NCBI GenBank assembly: GCA_016934895.1
Contig: JAFGRZ010000105.1
Coordinates: 1-14,999, forward strand
DNA length: 14,999 nt
Direction: 5' to 3'
Origin: Candidatus Aminicenantota bacterium
GTDB taxonomy: Bacteria > Acidobacteriota > Aminicenantia > Aminicenantales > UBA8522
Translations under genes and position numbers: made by a program
Notes under the pieces: generated by a model
The model's input: only the letters and a program-made list of their open reading frames with translations
What the model was told of the DNA's origin: nothing
Databases searched by the model: none
Shown here: positions 13,402 through 14,999 of the stretch, one piece after another
How positions within the stretch are numbered: position 1 is the stretch's first letter
Layout: every line of letters starts with the position of its first letter

Positions 13402-13979
13402 TTTTTCTCCCTCGGAGAGCTCTTTTTCCTGAGTCCGGCGGGTTCTGTGATGAGAACCTCATCCCGGCCGTCGACCTCGTCCAGCATGACCTGAACGAGT
13501 TCGCGCTTAGAGGTGGGCAGCACCTTGCCCACATAATCGGCCCGGATGGGAAGCTCCCGATGCCCACGGTCGATCAGGACGAGCAGTTGGATCGTCCGGG
13601 GCCTCCCCAGATTGAAAAGTCCGTCCATCGCTGCCCGGGCGGTTCGGCCGGTGTTGAGGACATCGTCGACCAAGAGAACATCCATGTCGCCGATCGAGAA
13701 AGGGATCTCCGTCTTTTTCACGACCGGAGAAACATCGCGGTCCGTGACGTCATCCCGGTAAGGGGTGATATCAAGCGCGCCGACGGGGATGTCCACTTTC
13801 TCCAGTTCCCCGACCAATCGGCAGATGCGTCGGCCGAGATAAATGCCCCGGGTTCTGATGCCGATAATCACCAAGTTTTTCAGGTTGCGGTTTTTTTCCA
13901 GGATCTCGGTCGTCATGCGGATAAGGGCTCTCTTGATCTTGCTGCCATCCATGACTTTGGCCTTGATCTTGACTTTCAT
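13398..13979 (-). CDS. pyrR: PyrR, pyrimidine operon regulator / uracil phosphoribosyltransferase
   Basis: 193 residues. The PRPP-binding loop is MDVLLVDDVLNTGRTARAAMD (99-119, with Asp105, Asp106, Thr110, Gly111). Also present are the family segments IGIRTRGIYLGRR (39-51) and LDITPYRDD (69-77), and a C-terminal VDGRDEVLI. Family members bind pyr mRNA in response to UMP and often have uracil phosphoribosyltransferase activity. ATG 13979 follows AGGAG by 7 nt. The gene precedes pyrC with an ATGA overlap and lies 72 bp after ribF. I did not find a convincing PyrR-binding anti-antiterminator or an intrinsic terminator in that 72-bp leader, so attenuation of this operon is not supported by sequence here. 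Confidence 0.95.
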   Translation of the reverse strand: MKVKIKAKVMDGSKIKRALIRMTTEILEKNRNLKNLVIIGIRTRGIYLGRRICRLVGELEKVDIPVGALDITPYRDDVTDRDVSPVVKKTEIPFSIGDMDVLLVDDVLNTGRTARAAMDGLFNLGRPRTIQLLVLIDRGHRELPIRADYVGKVLPTSKRELVQVMLDEVDGRDEVLITEPAGLRKKSSPREKK

Positions 13980-14023
13980 GGACCATCTCCTGAGGCCGGT
14001 TCGTTCTCTTTGAAAATGCCCGA

Positions 14024-14051
14024 AGAGCCGGAAAAAGTCAACAGAGCCGGA
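14024..14051. repeat. 9-bp direct repeat AGAGCCGGA flanking a TTGACT hexamer
   Basis: AGAGCCGGA occurs at 14024-14032 and 14043-14051, 19 bp apart, between ribF and pyrR. Read on the minus strand, TTGACT (14041-14036) lies between the copies. A matching -10 is poor (CATTTT at 17 bp). It may be a regulatory site for pyrR; chance is also possible. Confidence 0.25.
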
Positions 14052-14999
14052 TCATGGCCTTGCCCGGACGCGAATCCTCACGAACGGCGACTCCGCGTTT
14101 GCGAAATACAGGCGCGAGGCGGTCACGTCTCTGCGGATCTGCCTGATCAACGCGTCCGCTCCGGGGAATCGTTTCTCTTTTCTCAGCCGACGGACAAAAT
14201 GAAGGCCGATTCGGCGGCGGTAAAGAGGGCCGTCAAAATCAAAGACGTATGTTTCGATCTGCTCCGGGCCGGCGCCGAAGGTCGGCCGGCTTCCGTTGTT
14301 CGTCAAGGAGGGGAAAAACCGACCCCTGATTCGCGCCCATGTGAGGTGGACTCCCGGCGGCGCGATTTCGTTTTCCGTCCGGATATTCGCCGTCGGGAAC
14401 CCCAGGGCGCGGCCGCGGCCCCGGCCTTTGATCACCCGGCCTTCGATAAGGTAGGGGTAGCCTAAGAGCGCGTTGGCCGAAAAAATGTCTCCGGATTGAA
14501 GGTAATTCCGGATGCGGCTGCTGCTGACGACCTGACCTTTCCTATGGACGGCCGGCCGAGGATAAACGGAGAAACCCATTTTGCGGCCCAGACGGCGCAA
14601 ATCATCGATGTCCCCGTGCCGCCTCCGGCCGAATCGAAAATTTTCGCCGACGACGACGACTTGAGCGGCCAATGAATGAACAATGATTCGAGAGACAAAC
14701 TCTTCCATGCTCAAATCGGCGAACGCCGGGGTGAACTTCGCGACCAGAACGGCCTCGACACCGCTGGCCCGGAGTCCTCTTAGCCGCTGCTCTAGGGTCT
14801 GGATCATCGGCGTTCGGCCTCCGCCCAGGACTTTTTCCGGATGAGGTGAGAACGTTAGGACGAGAGAGCCCAGTTGGGAAGTCCGCGCCTTTTCCACCAG
14901 AAAACGCAGGATCTCTTGATGACCGAGGTGGAGCCAGTCGAAGTTGCCGATCGCGACCGCCGTCCCGTCGGGAAAAGCCGCCCGATCCTCAAATCCGCG
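14052..14999 (-). CDS. ribF: Bifunctional riboflavin kinase / FMN adenylyltransferase (N terminus beyond window)
   Basis: 316 codons with the N terminus cut by the right edge; probably only a few residues are missing. The adenylyltransferase half starts with AIGNFDWLHLGHQ and carries TFSPHPEKVL, VVVGENFRFGRRRHGD and VVSSSRIRNYLQSGD. The riboflavin kinase half has EGRVIKGRGRGRALGFPTAN with the PTAN motif that binds riboflavin/ATP-Mg, SRPTFG, and VFDFDGPLY followed by LRKEKRF. It converts riboflavin to FMN and then FAD in the cytoplasm. One oddity: the usual NFDGxHxGH reads NFDWLHLGH (TGG codon), Trp for a near-invariant Gly beside the nucleotide-binding His residues. It lies upstream of pyrR on the same strand and may be cotranscribed. 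Confidence 0.95.
   Translation of the reverse strand, partial: RGFEDRAAFPDGTAVAIGNFDWLHLGHQEILRFLVEKARTSQLGSLVLTFSPHPEKVLGGGRTPMIQTLEQRLRGLRASGVEAVLVAKFTPAFADLSMEEFVSRIIVHSLAAQVVVVGENFRFGRRRHGDIDDLRRLGRKMGFSVYPRPAVHRKGQVVSSSRIRNYLQSGDIFSANALLGYPYLIEGRVIKGRGRGRALGFPTANIRTENEIAPPGVHLTWARIRGRFFPSLTNNGSRPTFGAGPEQIETYVFDFDGPLYRRRIGLHFVRRLRKEKRFPGADALIRQIRRDVTASRLYFANAESPFVRIRVRARP

Noticed and set aside
12121..13494. Open frame of 457 codons on the plus strand opposite pyrC/pyrR
   Set aside because: Antisense shadow of clear pyrC and pyrR genes; the translation is low in hydrophobic pattern and has no motif.
14013..14041. TTGACT-17-CATTTT as a pyrR promoter
   Set aside because: The -10 matches only 3 of 6 bases, so it is not reported as a promoter; only the flanking direct repeat is listed.
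1..14999. CRISPR arrays, insertion sequences, tRNA/rRNA genes, defence or phage genes
   Set aside because: Looked for on both strands by eye. I saw no regularly spaced repeats, transposase or integrase motifs, or tRNA-like cloverleaf segments.

Overview
The window looks like ordinary chromosomal DNA from a GC-rich bacterium. Genes are densely packed on both strands and many are joined by ATGA-type overlaps. I see no transposase, integrase, phage gene, CRISPR array, tRNA or rRNA. Gene content points loosely to the Acidobacteriota/Aminicenantota neighbourhood: a DUF6599-like exported protein, a DUF362 protein, an AmmeMemoRadiSam-type radical SAM enzyme with a Tat-like N terminus, a membrane spermidine-synthase-like protein, and a small CxxC-rich protein. 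That placement rests on family recall, not on a search, and is tentative.

Left block (1-5196): a minus-strand operon reads DUF362 protein, then radical SAM enzyme, then a large membrane protein with an embedded spermidine-synthase-like domain that runs off the left edge. A plus-strand gene for an exported DUF6599-like protein diverges from it, and the two promoters share a gap of about 100 bp. This uncharacterised set is the best candidate in the window for an undescribed pathway. The sequence alone does not reveal its substrate.

Signalling block (5304-9416, minus): a soluble hybrid histidine kinase (three PAS, one GAF, HisKA, ATPase, two receivers) is followed by a 105-residue protein that looks like a shrunken, degenerate GGDEF domain, and then by a separate HPt protein. 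All three genes overlap, and a good sigma-70-type promoter precedes the kinase. Together they form a phosphorelay whose histidine phosphotransfer step is supplied in trans. No DNA-binding output protein is encoded next to it.

Right block: an AI-2E/PerM-family membrane protein (plus strand) has a perfect TATAAT only 11 bp before its ATG. It converges on a minus-strand housekeeping run that in transcription order is ribF (partial at the right edge), pyrR, pyrC, rnc and a small Cys-rich protein. pyrR-pyrC and pyrC-rnc overlap by ATGA. The pyrimidine regulator and dihydroorotase are adjacent with no pyrB between them, and RNase III carries Gly at a position that is normally a metal-binding Asp.
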